Below are positions 50,561 to 59,844 of a stretch of 64,000 nucleotides of DNA, piece by piece. The stretch comes from Nonomuraea sp. PA05 (GTDB lineage Bacteria > Actinomycetota > Actinomycetes > Streptosporangiales > Streptosporangiaceae). Under the pieces are notes generated by a model that saw nothing but the letters and a program-made list of their open reading frames with translations, had not been told where the DNA came from and made no database searches. The stretch's first letter is position 1; each line of letters starts with the position of its first letter. Where the stretch lies: assembly GCF_008086045.1 (NCBI RefSeq), contig NZ_VSEY01000026.1:124001-188000 (forward strand), read 5' to 3'. A program made the position numbers and the translations under genes.

Positions 50561-51671
50561 CGAGCAGTCCCGCCGCGCGCAGGATCGGGGTGAGCTCCAG
50601 CAGCGCGGACGGGATCGCGGCGCCCGGCGGGCGGTGGCCTGCCAGGGTACGGGCGGCGAGGGTGGCCACGTCCGGTGCGGTGCGGGCGGCCTTGGCGATC
50701 ACCCGCCAGGCGGCGTCCCACCGGTCCGCGTCCCCCGCCGACACCGCCACCGCTACCACTGAGGTGAGGACGGCGAAGGCGCGGTCGCTGCGGTGGGGGA
50801 GGTCGAACGCGTCCGGGTTCGCCAGCACCGCCGCGGGGTCCGGCAGGTCCAGGTGCTCCAGCCAGGACAGGAACTCCAGGGCCGCCCCCTCACCTACGGC
50901 TCCTGTCACCAGGACGGCCAGGACGTCGGACGGGGCCCCGGCCGCTTCGCACGCGGCCATGAGCTTGGCGGTGGCCTCCCAGGAGCGGGGGCTGGGCCAC
51001 CCCTGACCACCTCCCCCACGGCTGGGCGCGCCGTCGCTCGACGGGACCCGCAGCGCCAGCATGGGCCTGACCTCCAGGAACGCCGCCACCGATGCCCGCG
51101 CCTCCACCACCTGCTCCCGGGACGGTGGCTGCGCGAACCCCGACAGCGACGGCGCGGGAAAACCGACCGCCAGACCCCGTGCGATCTGCCTGCCGTCCAC
51201 CGGCCAGTTCAGGTGAATGAGCCGGTTGGCCAGCGGCGGCGCCAGGTCCCAGCCGTCGGCGGCCTCCTCGGGCGGGTTGGCGGCGGCGACCACCTGCACC
51301 TTGTCCGGCAGCCGTACGTCGCCGACCACCCGCTCCAGCACCACCCGCAACATCGCCGCCTGGACGGCCGGGGGAGCGGTGGTCAGCTCATCCAGGAAGA
51401 GCAGGCCGTGCCCGGCCGTGGCCAGGCGCTGAGCCCAGGCGGGAGGGGTCAGCCGGACGGCGCCGTCGAAGATCACCGGCAGGCCCGCGAAGTCGCTCGG
51501 CTCCCTGATCGAGCCTATGACGACCTCGATGGGCCAGTTCAGGGAGTCGGCGAGGGCTACGACGGCTGAGGTCTTGCCGGTGCCGGGGCTGCCCCACAAC
51601 AGCGTCGGGACGCCTGCCGACACGGCGATCGACAACGCCTCCAGGACGGTCCGCGTCTCGCCCCCGCTCAC
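50553..51671 (-). CDS. MoxR-type AAA ATPase
   Basis: A 372-aa AAA+ ATPase. Walker A is WGSPGTGKTS (about residues 21-30), Walker B GLLFLDELTTAP, sensor 1 VVAAANPPE, and arginine-rich RLIHLNWP follows. MoxR ATPases work with VWA proteins as chaperones that assemble or insert metals into enzyme complexes. The GTG at 51671 overlaps the upstream stop (GTGA) and is chosen over a low-complexity upstream frame. Client unknown. Confidence 0.87.
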   Translation of the reverse strand: MSGGETRTVLEALSIAVSAGVPTLLWGSPGTGKTSAVVALADSLNWPIEVVIGSIREPSDFAGLPVIFDGAVRLTPPAWAQRLATAGHGLLFLDELTTAPPAVQAAMLRVVLERVVGDVRLPDKVQVVAAANPPEEAADGWDLAPPLANRLIHLNWPVDGRQIARGLAVGFPAPSLSGFAQPPSREQVVEARASVAAFLEVRPMLALRVPSSDGAPSRGGGGQGWPSPRSWEATAKLMAACEAAGAPSDVLAVLVTGAVGEGAALEFLSWLEHLDLPDPAAVLANPDAFDLPHRSDRAFAVLTSVVAVAVSAGDADRWDAAWRVIAKAARTAPDVATLAARTLAGHRPPGAAIPSALLELTPILRAAGLLGD

Positions 51672-53233
51672 TGCTCCGCCACCTGCGAGCCTGCGCCCGC
51701 CTGTGACGCGGCGCCTTCCGCCACCTGCGCCCCTGCGCCTGCCTGTGACGCGGCGCCTTGCCCTACCCGCGCCCCTGCGCCCGCCTGCGGAGCCGGGCTG
51801 TTCGCCAGTTGTGTGGCCAAGCCAGGCACCCCCAACTGCCCCGCCACCAACGCCAGCTCGTGCCCCACGAACTCCCGCCGCACCGTAGCCACGTTGTCCA
51901 CCAGCGGCGAAGCAGTCAGCCGCACCTCCCGCACCCCCGCCCGGAACGCCTCCACATCCCATGGCAACGCCGCCTCACCCCCTGCGCAGATCCGCGCGAC
52001 GTCCTCCTCGGACGGCGGCGACGCGATACCGAGCCGAGTCGTCAGCCGATCACCGACCAGCAGCCCCGCCAGGTAACTCCGCCCAGCGGCCAGGGCGCGC
52101 CGAGGCCGGGGATCGGCCCCGTGCACCCAGGCGGTGACGATCTCGGCGACCATCCGGGCGGCAGCGTGACCGGGCCGATCGGACAGCCCGAAGTCACCCA
52201 GATCGAGCTGGTTGGCGGAGATCACCAACGCCACCCGATCCTCGGTCCACCCTCGCGTGAAGTGTGTCCACCCCCACGGATACTCGCCGCCATGCCCGAC
52301 GTACGGATGTTGTCCGCCGAACACGTTGAACACCAACCCAACAGCCAGCTCAGGCCGAGGCCCGGCCAGGGTGCCCCCGGACGCCTGCGCCGTGATCATC
52401 TGCGTCGCCAGCTCCCGGGACAGCACCGGAGCCCCGCCGTTGAGAATCGCCAGCACGAACCGGGCATGGTCGGAGGGCGTGCTCAACGCCGACCCCGCCG
52501 GATAGTCACCCGGATACAACGTCGGCAACGGGAGCCGCAGACCTGGCAAGGTCGCGTACCCGGTGGAGCGGCGGGCCAGCAGCCCGGCCGGCACGAAGTC
52601 GGGATGCTGCGCCCGAGGAAACACGGTCGACCCCATCCCCAGCGGCTCGAACACGTGCCGCCCCACCCACTCCGAGAACGTCACCCCATCCGGGTTGAGC
52701 AGCTCGACGAGGTGCCCGGCCACGGCGATGCCCACGTTGCTGTACTGGTAGGCGGCTCCCACGGGCCCGGCCCAGAACGGGACCATCGTGCCCCCGTACG
52801 CGTCGGATCGTCCCGCTTCGAGCACCCGCCGCAGGTGCTCGCCCAGCGGCGGGGGCGGCACCCGGTCGAAGTTGCCCATGCCGGCGCCGAGCCCGCTGCG
52901 GTGGGTGAGCAGGTCCCGCAGGGTGATGGGCCGCTGCCCGTGCGGGTTGACGACGCGGACGTACGGGTCGATCGGCTCGTCCAGCCCGATCACGCCGCGT
53001 TCGACGAGCTGGAGGGCGGCGACCCCGGTGTACGGCTTGCAGTCCGATCCCGTGGGCGCGACCGTGTCCGCCGTCATCGGGCGGCCGGTGGCGAGGTCCG
53101 CGACTCCGTACGCGCGGGTCAGCGCCACCTCCGTGCCGGCGCCCACCGCGATCGACAGGCCGGGCGTGCCGCAGTGCTCCATGATCTCGGGCACGAACGT
53201 GTCGAGCGCCTCTTCCAAGGTGCTGATGTCCAT
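51668..53233 (-). CDS. Serine hydrolase (beta-lactamase family) with C-terminal repeats
   Basis: A 521-aa protein without a signal peptide. Active-site motifs: TGSDCKP (SxxK, about 62-65), YQYSNVG (YxN) and VGHGGEY (HxG). A helical domain follows. The last about 45 residues are low complexity, with three 14-residue repeats of QAGAGxxVxxGAAS. It is the first gene of the operon with MoxR, VWA and repeat proteins, an unusual partner for them. It starts opposite the HTH-Clp_N gene, across paired TGTCAA/TTGACA sites. Confidence 0.85.
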   Translation of the reverse strand: MDISTLEEALDTFVPEIMEHCGTPGLSIAVGAGTEVALTRAYGVADLATGRPMTADTVAPTGSDCKPYTGVAALQLVERGVIGLDEPIDPYVRVVNPHGQRPITLRDLLTHRSGLGAGMGNFDRVPPPPLGEHLRRVLEAGRSDAYGGTMVPFWAGPVGAAYQYSNVGIAVAGHLVELLNPDGVTFSEWVGRHVFEPLGMGSTVFPRAQHPDFVPAGLLARRSTGYATLPGLRLPLPTLYPGDYPAGSALSTPSDHARFVLAILNGGAPVLSRELATQMITAQASGGTLAGPRPELAVGLVFNVFGGQHPYVGHGGEYPWGWTHFTRGWTEDRVALVISANQLDLGDFGLSDRPGHAAARMVAEIVTAWVHGADPRPRRALAAGRSYLAGLLVGDRLTTRLGIASPPSEEDVARICAGGEAALPWDVEAFRAGVREVRLTASPLVDNVATVRREFVGHELALVAGQLGVPGLATQLANSPAPQAGAGARVGQGAASQAGAGAQVAEGAASQAGAGSQVAEQ

Positions 53234-53235
53234 GG

Positions 53236-53284
53236 TGTCAACGCTCGCATTGACGCTAGAGAAGTGTCAAGTCTGCCGTTGACA
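53236..53284. promoter_or_regulatory. Two TGTCAA-N8-TTGACA operators
   Basis: TGTCAA-N8-TTGACG at 53236-53255 and TGTCAA-N8-TTGACA at 53265-53284, 29 bp apart, in the 65-bp gap between the operon and the divergent regulator. CATAAT (53287-53292) is a plausible -10 for a leaderless regulator transcript starting at the GTG at 53299. Confidence 0.65.
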
Positions 53285-53298
53285 GCCATAATGGTACG

Positions 53299-54033
53299 GT
53301 GCCACAGCTACCCGACCTCGCCGAGCTGCTGTCGATCGTCGAAGAGCGCAGCGCGGACGACACCGACCACCTGAGCCGGCTCACGGTGGCCGAAGGTGTC
53401 CTGTCCGACCTGGAGAAAGTCGGCGACCGCCTGCTCGGCTACCTGGTCGAGCTGGCTCGCGCCGAGGGATTCTCCTGGGCGGACATCGGCGACCACCTCG
53501 GCATCAGCCGCCAGGCGGCCCAGCAGCGCTACGGGCGGCGCTGGTCCAGCCTCACCATCGCCGACCTGGCCCAGTCGGGGGCGTTCGAGCGCTACACGGG
53601 CCGGGCCAAGGAGACGCTCGAACGGGCCGAGGCGCACGCCCGCCGCCTCGGCCGTCCGTCCATCGAGGCCGGTCACGTCCTGCTCGGCATCCTCGACGAC
53701 CCGGACACGCTGGCCGTGCGCGCCATCGCCGCCCAGGACGCCGACCCGGCAGCCGTACGCGAAGGACTGGAACGGCGGCTGCCCACCGGGCCCGGGTCAC
53801 CGGCGGCGCTGTCGGTCGGCGCGGACGCGCGGCGCGCCCTCACCGCGGCGCTGACCGAGACGGCGGAGTTGCGGCACAACTACATCGGCACCGAGCACAT
53901 GCTGCTCGGGCTGCTGCACGACAAGTCGGGGGTGGCGGGGAAGCTGCTGTGGGAGCACGGGATCGCGCTGGAGCCGACGCGCGCCGCCGTCCGAGCCGCA
54001 CTGGAAGCGTTCCTACGCGCCCGGGAGGCGTGA
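53299..54033 (+). CDS. HTH-Clp_N regulator
   Basis: A 244-aa protein. The N-terminal helix-turn-helix (LARAEGFSWADIGDHLGISRQAAQQRYGRRW) is followed by two Clp N-terminal repeats (ERAEAHARRLGRPSIEAGHVLLGIL and ELRHNYIGTEHMLLGLLHDKSGVAGKLL). Clp_N modules bind peptides or unfolded proteins, so this is probably a regulator sensing protein state and controlling the divergent serine hydrolase-MoxR-VWA operon. GTG start, likely leaderless. The last codons are part of an 18-bp repeat that continues past the stop. Confidence 0.85.
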   Translation: MPQLPDLAELLSIVEERSADDTDHLSRLTVAEGVLSDLEKVGDRLLGYLVELARAEGFSWADIGDHLGISRQAAQQRYGRRWSSLTIADLAQSGAFERYTGRAKETLERAEAHARRLGRPSIEAGHVLLGILDDPDTLAVRAIAAQDADPAAVREGLERRLPTGPGSPAALSVGADARRALTAALTETAELRHNYIGTEHMLLGLLHDKSGVAGKLLWEHGIALEPTRAAVRAALEAFLRAREA

Positions 54034-54091
54034 CGCGCCCGGCAGGCATGACGCGTCCGGGAGGCGTGACGTGCCCGGGGAGCGTGACGGA
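54013..54091. repeat. 18-bp stop-containing tandem repeat
   Basis: 18-bp units at 54013, 54031, 54049 and 54067 plus a 7-bp partial. The unit at 54031 begins with the gene's TGA, and the two following units also begin TGA in frame, giving tandem stop codons. Confidence 0.8.
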
Positions 54092-54101
54092 TCGCGTTCA
54101 G

Positions 54102-55700
54102 TCAGCCGCCGATGCCGGTCAGCCCCACGAGCGGCGGCAGGACCAGGATGATCAGCAGGGCGCCGAGCACGTCGAAGCTCACCCCCGACCGGATCATGGT
54201 CGTGATCGGCACCACCCCCGACCCGTACGCGATCGCGTTCTGCGGCGTCGACACCGGCAGCATGAACCCGAACGACGCCGCGAACGTCGCCGCCAGCGCG
54301 GGCACGAACGGGTTCACCCCGGCGGCCATCGCGATCGGGATGACGATCGGCACCACCACGGCCGCCGAAGCGGTGTTGCTGGTGGTCTCCGACACCAGCA
54401 CGGCCAGCACCACGGCGAACGCGGTGATGGCGAACACGCTGCCCAGCCCCAGCGCCGAAGCCGCCGACGAGCCGATGGTCCTGGCCAGCCCGGTGTCCTC
54501 CAGCAGGGAGCCGAAGATGATGCCGGTGCCGAACAGCACGATCGTGCCCCAGTCGATCCCGGCGGCGTCACTCCAGTTGAGCGTGAACTCGCGCCTGCTC
54601 CAGTCGGTCGGCAGCACGAACAGCAGCGCGGCGCCGAGCACGGCCACGACGCCCTCGTTGAGCCGCTCGCTGATCGTCGTGTAGAGCGCGGACTCGGTGC
54701 CGGTGAACACCGCGACCAGCCCGGGGAAGACCCACAGGAACACGGTGACGCCGAAGGCGGCGAGGGTGTTGCGCTCCGCGCGCGACAGCGGGCCGAGGGC
54801 GGCGCGCTCCCGGCGCACGTACTCCTCGACGCCCTCGATCCTGCGGATCTCCGGCCGGTTGAGCAGGAGCAGCACGACGGCGAGCGCGGCGAACATGAGC
54901 GCGCAGATCGGCAACGCGGTGAGCATCCACTCGGTGAACGAGATGCGCTCGCCGGTGGCCTCCTCGATGAGGCCGCGGCCGATCAGGTTCGGCGGGCTGC
55001 CCACGGGGGTGATCAGGCCGCCGACGCTGGCCCCGTACGCGAGCATCAGGACCAGCGCCGCGCCGACCCGCAGCCGCAGCGGGTTGAAGTCGGCCGCGAC
55101 CAGCCCGCGGTCCTGCAGCAGCTTGGCGATGACGGCGAGCATGCCGAGCGCGGTGGGCAGCAGCATGGCCACGGTGGCGGTGTTCGACACGAACGCCGAC
55201 AGCACGCACGTGATCGCCCCGAAGGCCACGATCAGCCGGAACGTCGAGCGGCCCACGCCGGGCAGCGACAGGATGCGGAAGGCGAAGCGGCGCGCCACGC
55301 CGTGCTTGAGCATCGCCTGTGCGAGGATGAACGCCCCGATGAACGTGAACAGCGTGGGCGAGCCGAGCGGCGTCAGCGCGTCGGCCGCGGGCGCCACGCC
55401 GAGCAGCACGATCACGCCGACGCCGATGAGCCCGCCGATGGGGATGGGCACCGGCTCCGTCACCCACAGCACGATGACGCCGATCAGCACGGCCGCCAGG
55501 GTGTGCTGCCCGGCGTCCATGCCGATGGGCAGCAGCAGGAACGCCACCGTGACGAGCGGCGCGAGCCACAGGCCGGTGGTGCGTCTGGCCCGCTCGAAGC
55601 GTTCCTCGGCCGGGGTCAGCCTCTGCTCGCCGAGGCTGCGGTAGGTGGCGTGGCCCAGCAGGGCCTGGTCGACGTCGGTCCTGGGGGCGCCGGGGGTCAT
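54102..55700 (-). CDS. DASS/SLC13-family anion:sodium symporter
   Basis: A 532-aa transporter with about 12 hydrophobic segments after a 40-residue polar N-terminus. The two hallmark SNT motifs are present, SNTATVAMLLP in the first half and TSNTASAAVVVP in the second, with GGLITPVGSPPN and LPVSTPQNA marking the hairpin tips. These carriers import dicarboxylates, citrate or sulfate with Na+. Substrate unknown. It is convergent with the HTH-Clp_N gene. Confidence 0.88.
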   Translation of the reverse strand: MTPGAPRTDVDQALLGHATYRSLGEQRLTPAEERFERARRTTGLWLAPLVTVAFLLLPIGMDAGQHTLAAVLIGVIVLWVTEPVPIPIGGLIGVGVIVLLGVAPAADALTPLGSPTLFTFIGAFILAQAMLKHGVARRFAFRILSLPGVGRSTFRLIVAFGAITCVLSAFVSNTATVAMLLPTALGMLAVIAKLLQDRGLVAADFNPLRLRVGAALVLMLAYGASVGGLITPVGSPPNLIGRGLIEEATGERISFTEWMLTALPICALMFAALAVVLLLLNRPEIRRIEGVEEYVRRERAALGPLSRAERNTLAAFGVTVFLWVFPGLVAVFTGTESALYTTISERLNEGVVAVLGAALLFVLPTDWSRREFTLNWSDAAGIDWGTIVLFGTGIIFGSLLEDTGLARTIGSSAASALGLGSVFAITAFAVVLAVLVSETTSNTASAAVVVPIVIPIAMAAGVNPFVPALAATFAASFGFMLPVSTPQNAIAYGSGVVPITTMIRSGVSFDVLGALLIILVLPPLVGLTGIGG

Positions 55701-55807
55701 CGCCTGCTCCTAACGTTCCAGGAAGATGTGCCCGGCGCGGCGGGCCACAGGCATCGCGGACGCCATCAGGAGACGGCCGGTCGGATCGGCAGGGCGGACG
55801 GTCGGAT

Positions 55808-55851
55808 GGTAGGGCTGGCCCTACCGGCGATCGTCCCGTGTACGGGATCGC
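55808..55851. promoter_or_regulatory. Palindromes upstream of exported serine hydrolase
   Basis: GGTAGGGC-TG-GCCCTACC (55808-55825) is a perfect palindrome. It is followed by CCCGT-GT-ACGGG flanked by GCGAT and ATCGC (about 55827-55851). Both lie between the divergent DASS permease and serine hydrolase genes. Confidence 0.5.
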
Positions 55852-55883
55852 TACCGGCCCATGACCGTCCGTAGTTTTGAGGC

Positions 55884-57002
55884 ATGATCGCTATGAGCTT
55901 CCACCGGTGGACCGGTGCCTCCGCCCTCGCCCTCGCCGTCCTCTGCGGCAGCGCCACGCAGGCCGCCGCCGCGTCCCCGCCCACGGAGACGACCCTGAAC
56001 GAGCTCGTCACCAAGGACGGTTTCCCCGGCGCGCTCGCCTCCGTGCAGTCACGCGACGGCGAGACGCGGCACTACACCGCCGGGGCGAAGGGTCGGCCGC
56101 CGGCCGACGCGTACGTCCGCATCGGCAGCAACACCAAGACCTTCACCGCCGTGACCGTCCTGCAGCTCGTCGGCGAGGGCAAGGTCAAGCTGGACGCCCC
56201 CGTCGAGACATACCTGCCCGGCCTGCTGCGCGGCGACGGCATCGACGGCCGCCGCATCACCGTGCGCCAGTTGCTCCAGCACACCAGCGGCCTGCCCGAG
56301 TACACCGACGTGCTGCTGGCCAAGGGCGTCCTGCCCATCCTGCACACGCACTACCAGCCGCGGCAGCTCCTCGACCTCGCGCTCAGCAAGAAGGCACAGT
56401 TCGCGCCCGGCGCCAAATGGGCCTACACCAACACCAACTACATCGTCGCGGGCCTGCTCATCGAGAAGGTCACCGGTCACCGCGCCAGCGAGGAGATCAC
56501 CCGGCGCACCATCTCGAAGATCGGCCTGACCCGGACCTACTTCCCGGGCGACGGCGACCAGAAGGTGCGCCGGCCGTACGCCACCGGCTACCACCGCGAC
56601 GACCCCAAGCAGCCGATGACCGACGTCACCGAGTTCGACCCGTCCCAGGCCTGGACCGCCGGGCAGATGATCTCCACGCCCAGCGATCTGAACCGCTTCT
56701 TCACCGCGCTCCTCGACGGCAAGCTGCTCAAGCCCGCCCAGCTCAAGGAGATGCGCACCACCGTCGCGGCCCCGCAGTTCGGCCGCGAGGGGCGGTACGG
56801 GCTGGGGGTGAGCAGCGTGAAGCTGTCGTGCGGCGTGACCGCCTGGGGGCACGGCGGCTCCATCCCGGGCTACCACACCGCCAACGCCGCCACCGAGGAC
56901 GGCCGCGCCGCCGCCGTCGCCGTCACCCACCTGCCGACCACGGTTCCCGCCCAGCAGCGGGTCGAGGCCGCGGTGGACACCGCCATCTGCTCGCAGCGCT
57001 GA
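55884..57002 (+). CDS. Exported serine hydrolase, D-Ala-D-Ala carboxypeptidase/class C type
   Basis: A 372-aa secreted protein. Residues 1-30 are a signal peptide (TGASALALAVLCGSATQAAAA). Active-site motifs: IGSNTKT (SxxK), YTNTNY (YxN) and WGHGGSIPGY (HxG). Length and spacing match the R61-like DD-peptidase/beta-lactamase-related group. It probably acts on peptidoglycan peptides or D-amino acid peptides outside the membrane. It may be controlled through the palindromes upstream. Confidence 0.88.
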   Translation: MIAMSFHRWTGASALALAVLCGSATQAAAASPPTETTLNELVTKDGFPGALASVQSRDGETRHYTAGAKGRPPADAYVRIGSNTKTFTAVTVLQLVGEGKVKLDAPVETYLPGLLRGDGIDGRRITVRQLLQHTSGLPEYTDVLLAKGVLPILHTHYQPRQLLDLALSKKAQFAPGAKWAYTNTNYIVAGLLIEKVTGHRASEEITRRTISKIGLTRTYFPGDGDQKVRRPYATGYHRDDPKQPMTDVTEFDPSQAWTAGQMISTPSDLNRFFTALLDGKLLKPAQLKEMRTTVAAPQFGREGRYGLGVSSVKLSCGVTAWGHGGSIPGYHTANAATEDGRAAAVAVTHLPTTVPAQQRVEAAVDTAICSQR

Positions 57003-57028
57003 GCCGCCCCGGTGGGCACCGCTTTCTG

Positions 57029-57118
57029 TTCTCGGCGTTGCGGCGCCTCGTGAAGGGCTTCTCGGCGTTGCAGCGGCTCGTGAAGGGCTTCTCGGCGTTG
57101 CGGCGGCTCGTGAAGGGC
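57029..57118. repeat. 30-bp tandem repeat, 3 copies
   Basis: Three 30-bp units at 57029, 57059 and 57089 in the 135-bp gap between convergent genes. Each contains GGCGTTGC and CTCGTGAAGGGC. Confidence 0.85.
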
Positions 57119-57137
57119 ACGCACCGCCAGCTCGGTT

Positions 57138-59750
57138 TCAGCGTTGAGGCGCGCGGTGCACCACCCTGTCGTCGCCGCGTCCCGGCCACGCCATGACGAG
57201 CAGCCGCTGCCCCACCCGCTTCTCCCAGTCCGGCGGGTCGTAGTGGACGCGGATCCGGTAATGCCCCTTCCTGCCACGCAGGGACAGGTCGGGCAGCCCG
57301 GCACCGGAGAGGTTGTCGGTGAGCTCGATCCTGCCCGCCGGGCTCTCGTACCCGATCTCGACGACGTGATCCCAGCCCTTCGTCTCGACCGGGGGACGGC
57401 GGTCGTAGGTCTCGGTGGTGACGCAGACGCGGTAGGTGGTGTCCACCCCGATGAGCAGATGACCGGGCGCGACGGCCACCAGATCGACCTCCTGCTCGTA
57501 CAGCCCGTCCTGCGGAATCCCCTCCATCTCGTACGCCTCCAGCCAGAACTCGGGCCAGACCGGCTCCTTCTCCCTGGTGGCCCGCACCGGATCGATCAGC
57601 GGCCGGTGGTGCGGCGCGCGGTCGCACATGGCCCGCGCCTCGGCCTCCCACGCCAGCATCTCGGCCTCGTCGTCGGCGGCGGCCTTGTCGAGGTCCGCGT
57701 CGGCCTTAGGGCAGAAATCCTGTAGGTACGCGGCTTGGTCAAGGGGCGCGACGCCGTGCGCGGCCCCGAACGCCGCCGACTCCCGGGGGTCGCCTCGGGT
57801 GTAGATGTCGCAGAGCCGCCGCCCGTACGCGATCAGGCGGTCGTCGGGCATGTGCTTGCCGAACGGCGGATTCTCGCTGCTCCGCACCACACAGACGAAC
57901 CGCATCTCGCCCGCGCCCACGCTTGAGTCGGTGCCTGGGCCCTCATCAAGATTCATATCGCCGCAGTCGCTCGCCGTGGTGAACCGGCCGGGCTGCTGGT
58001 CCGACGCAGGCACGAACGCGATCACCGCCACCGTGACGACGCTCGCCACCACCGTCCGGTACGGGCGACGCACACGACCACCGCCGTACGCAAGAAGCAG
58101 CAGTAACGCGGAAACCGTGAAGGCGGCGCTGTACCAGAGCGGCGAGATGCCGGGCTCAGCAGCCAGCATCTCGTCGAACAGCAGAGGAACACCCTCGTCG
58201 TGACGTAACAGAGGACTTTCGAAAGGACGGACGAGGCCGACGACCCCACTCTCGTAGTAGGGGGTGACGGCGGTCGGATCGGGGAACATCGCGGCCCGGA
58301 ACGCGGACTCGAAAGCTTGGAACGCCCGCTCTCCCTCGTTCCACGTCGTCGCCCCGCTCACCACCCCGGCCACCGCCGCGAGCAGCAACGCCCCCACCGA
58401 GCCGAGCACGAGCCGCCGCGTCCGCAGCAGCACGGCCGCCAGCACCAGCCCCGAGGCGCCGCCGACGCCCACGAGGACGTCGAGCGAGAACCAGAGCGGC
58501 TGCATGAACCATCCGTTCCCGGCGAACCAGGACGCGATCGCCCCGCGCGGCCCGACCCAGGTGAACACCCCGTTCACGCAGTTGACCGCGGCGGGCACCA
58601 ACGGCACCACCACGGCCACCCCCTGCACCGGCCACCACCGCAACGGACGCTTGGGCGCGGCGCCAACCGCGCCTTCGGACCGGGCACCCGCCGCGCCTAC
58701 GGATTCTGCGCCTGTCCCGCCTTCGGGCGTTGTCCCTGTCGCGTCCTCGGGCGTTGCGCCTGTCCCGCCTTTGGGCGTTGCGCTGGTCGTGCCTTCGGGC
58801 GTTGTGCCTGTCGTGCCTTCGGCCAGAGCGCCTGTCGCGACCTTGGGCTCGCGGCCGGCCTCCCGGGCGGACCGGCCGAGCCACACCACCATGAACACGT
58901 CGATGAGCAGCCCGATCCCTTCGAACCAGGCAAAGGACCGCACAAAGGGAAACTCGAGCTGCGGCATGAGCACCGGCCCGGCGGCGGCAATCGCCCCAGC
59001 CCACAGCGTGCCCCGCCGCCATCGGCCGTCCTTCGCCTGCGCCACCAGCGTCAGCACGACCCAGACCGGCCAGGACGCCACGCCCATCGACAGGACGTCG
59101 TACAGCGCGGCGCTGTCGATCCAGGTCATCGCGTGGACCAGCACCCCGACGGGCTCCAGCAACCCCACGACGAGCGCAGCCAGCCGCAGCGGCAGGGCCA
59201 CCGTGCGCATGACCCGGAAGAACAGCACAGCGGCGGCGGCTTGTACGAGCACCTCGGGCAGGTCCACCCACGGCAGGCGGTCGGTGAATACGCCCAACAC
59301 CCAGGTGTACAACACGAGCCGCAGCAGCCGCTCGTCCCAGCCGGGCTTCTTGCCGCCGACGTCCCTGCGAAGCTTCTTATCGCCGTCGTCCTCGCCCGGC
59401 TTCCTTCCGCCGTCGTCCTCGCCCGCGCTCCTTCCGTCGGCGTCCTCGCCCGCGCTCCTTCCGTCGGTGTCCTCGCCCGCGTTCCTCCCGTCGGCGTCCC
59501 TGCGCGGCTTCCTCCCGGTGTCGTGCTGCTTCGGCAGGACCTGCCACAGTGCCCACACCTGCGCCAAGCCCACCAGGACCAGTATCACGAGGTGGTCCGT
59601 GACCAGCCCGCCAGGATCTTCGGTGAACCGTGCGTGCACGAACAGCATGGACAGCCGCGGATCACCGGTCACGAAGGCGATGACGCCGGAGGCGGCGACC
59701 AGCACCGCGAGGACGGCCACCACAAGCGGGCCAATGCGGTAGCGAAGCAC
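57138..59750 (-). CDS. Large polytopic membrane protein with C-terminal beta domain
   Basis: An 870-aa protein. The GTG at 59750 is preferred (GAGGAA 7 nt upstream) over ATG 59831. About 11-12 hydrophobic segments are interrupted by two low-complexity cytosolic loops, one of DGRSAGEDA-type and one of GTTPEGTTSATPKGGTG-type repeats. After the last helix an about 270-residue extracytoplasmic region contains paired cysteines (DCGDMN, CVVRSS, LCDIY, FCPKAD) and ends in a beta-sandwich similar to the protein at 47960-48481. Function unknown; the layout suggests a surface sensor or transport-associated protein. Confidence 0.7.
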   Translation of the reverse strand: MLRYRIGPLVVAVLAVLVAASGVIAFVTGDPRLSMLFVHARFTEDPGGLVTDHLVILVLVGLAQVWALWQVLPKQHDTGRKPRRDADGRNAGEDTDGRSAGEDADGRSAGEDDGGRKPGEDDGDKKLRRDVGGKKPGWDERLLRLVLYTWVLGVFTDRLPWVDLPEVLVQAAAAVLFFRVMRTVALPLRLAALVVGLLEPVGVLVHAMTWIDSAALYDVLSMGVASWPVWVVLTLVAQAKDGRWRRGTLWAGAIAAAGPVLMPQLEFPFVRSFAWFEGIGLLIDVFMVVWLGRSAREAGREPKVATGALAEGTTGTTPEGTTSATPKGGTGATPEDATGTTPEGGTGAESVGAAGARSEGAVGAAPKRPLRWWPVQGVAVVVPLVPAAVNCVNGVFTWVGPRGAIASWFAGNGWFMQPLWFSLDVLVGVGGASGLVLAAVLLRTRRLVLGSVGALLLAAVAGVVSGATTWNEGERAFQAFESAFRAAMFPDPTAVTPYYESGVVGLVRPFESPLLRHDEGVPLLFDEMLAAEPGISPLWYSAAFTVSALLLLLAYGGGRVRRPYRTVVASVVTVAVIAFVPASDQQPGRFTTASDCGDMNLDEGPGTDSSVGAGEMRFVCVVRSSENPPFGKHMPDDRLIAYGRRLCDIYTRGDPRESAAFGAAHGVAPLDQAAYLQDFCPKADADLDKAAADDEAEMLAWEAEARAMCDRAPHHRPLIDPVRATREKEPVWPEFWLEAYEMEGIPQDGLYEQEVDLVAVAPGHLLIGVDTTYRVCVTTETYDRRPPVETKGWDHVVEIGYESPAGRIELTDNLSGAGLPDLSLRGRKGHYRIRVHYDPPDWEKRVGQRLLVMAWPGRGDDRVVHRAPQR

Positions 59751-59844
59751 GGGTGCTTCCTCAGGGGGTGAAGGAACGAAGCGCCCAACCCTAACGGTGC
59801 GGCCACCCCGAAGTCGATCACGCAGACTCATCCCTCAACGCCGC

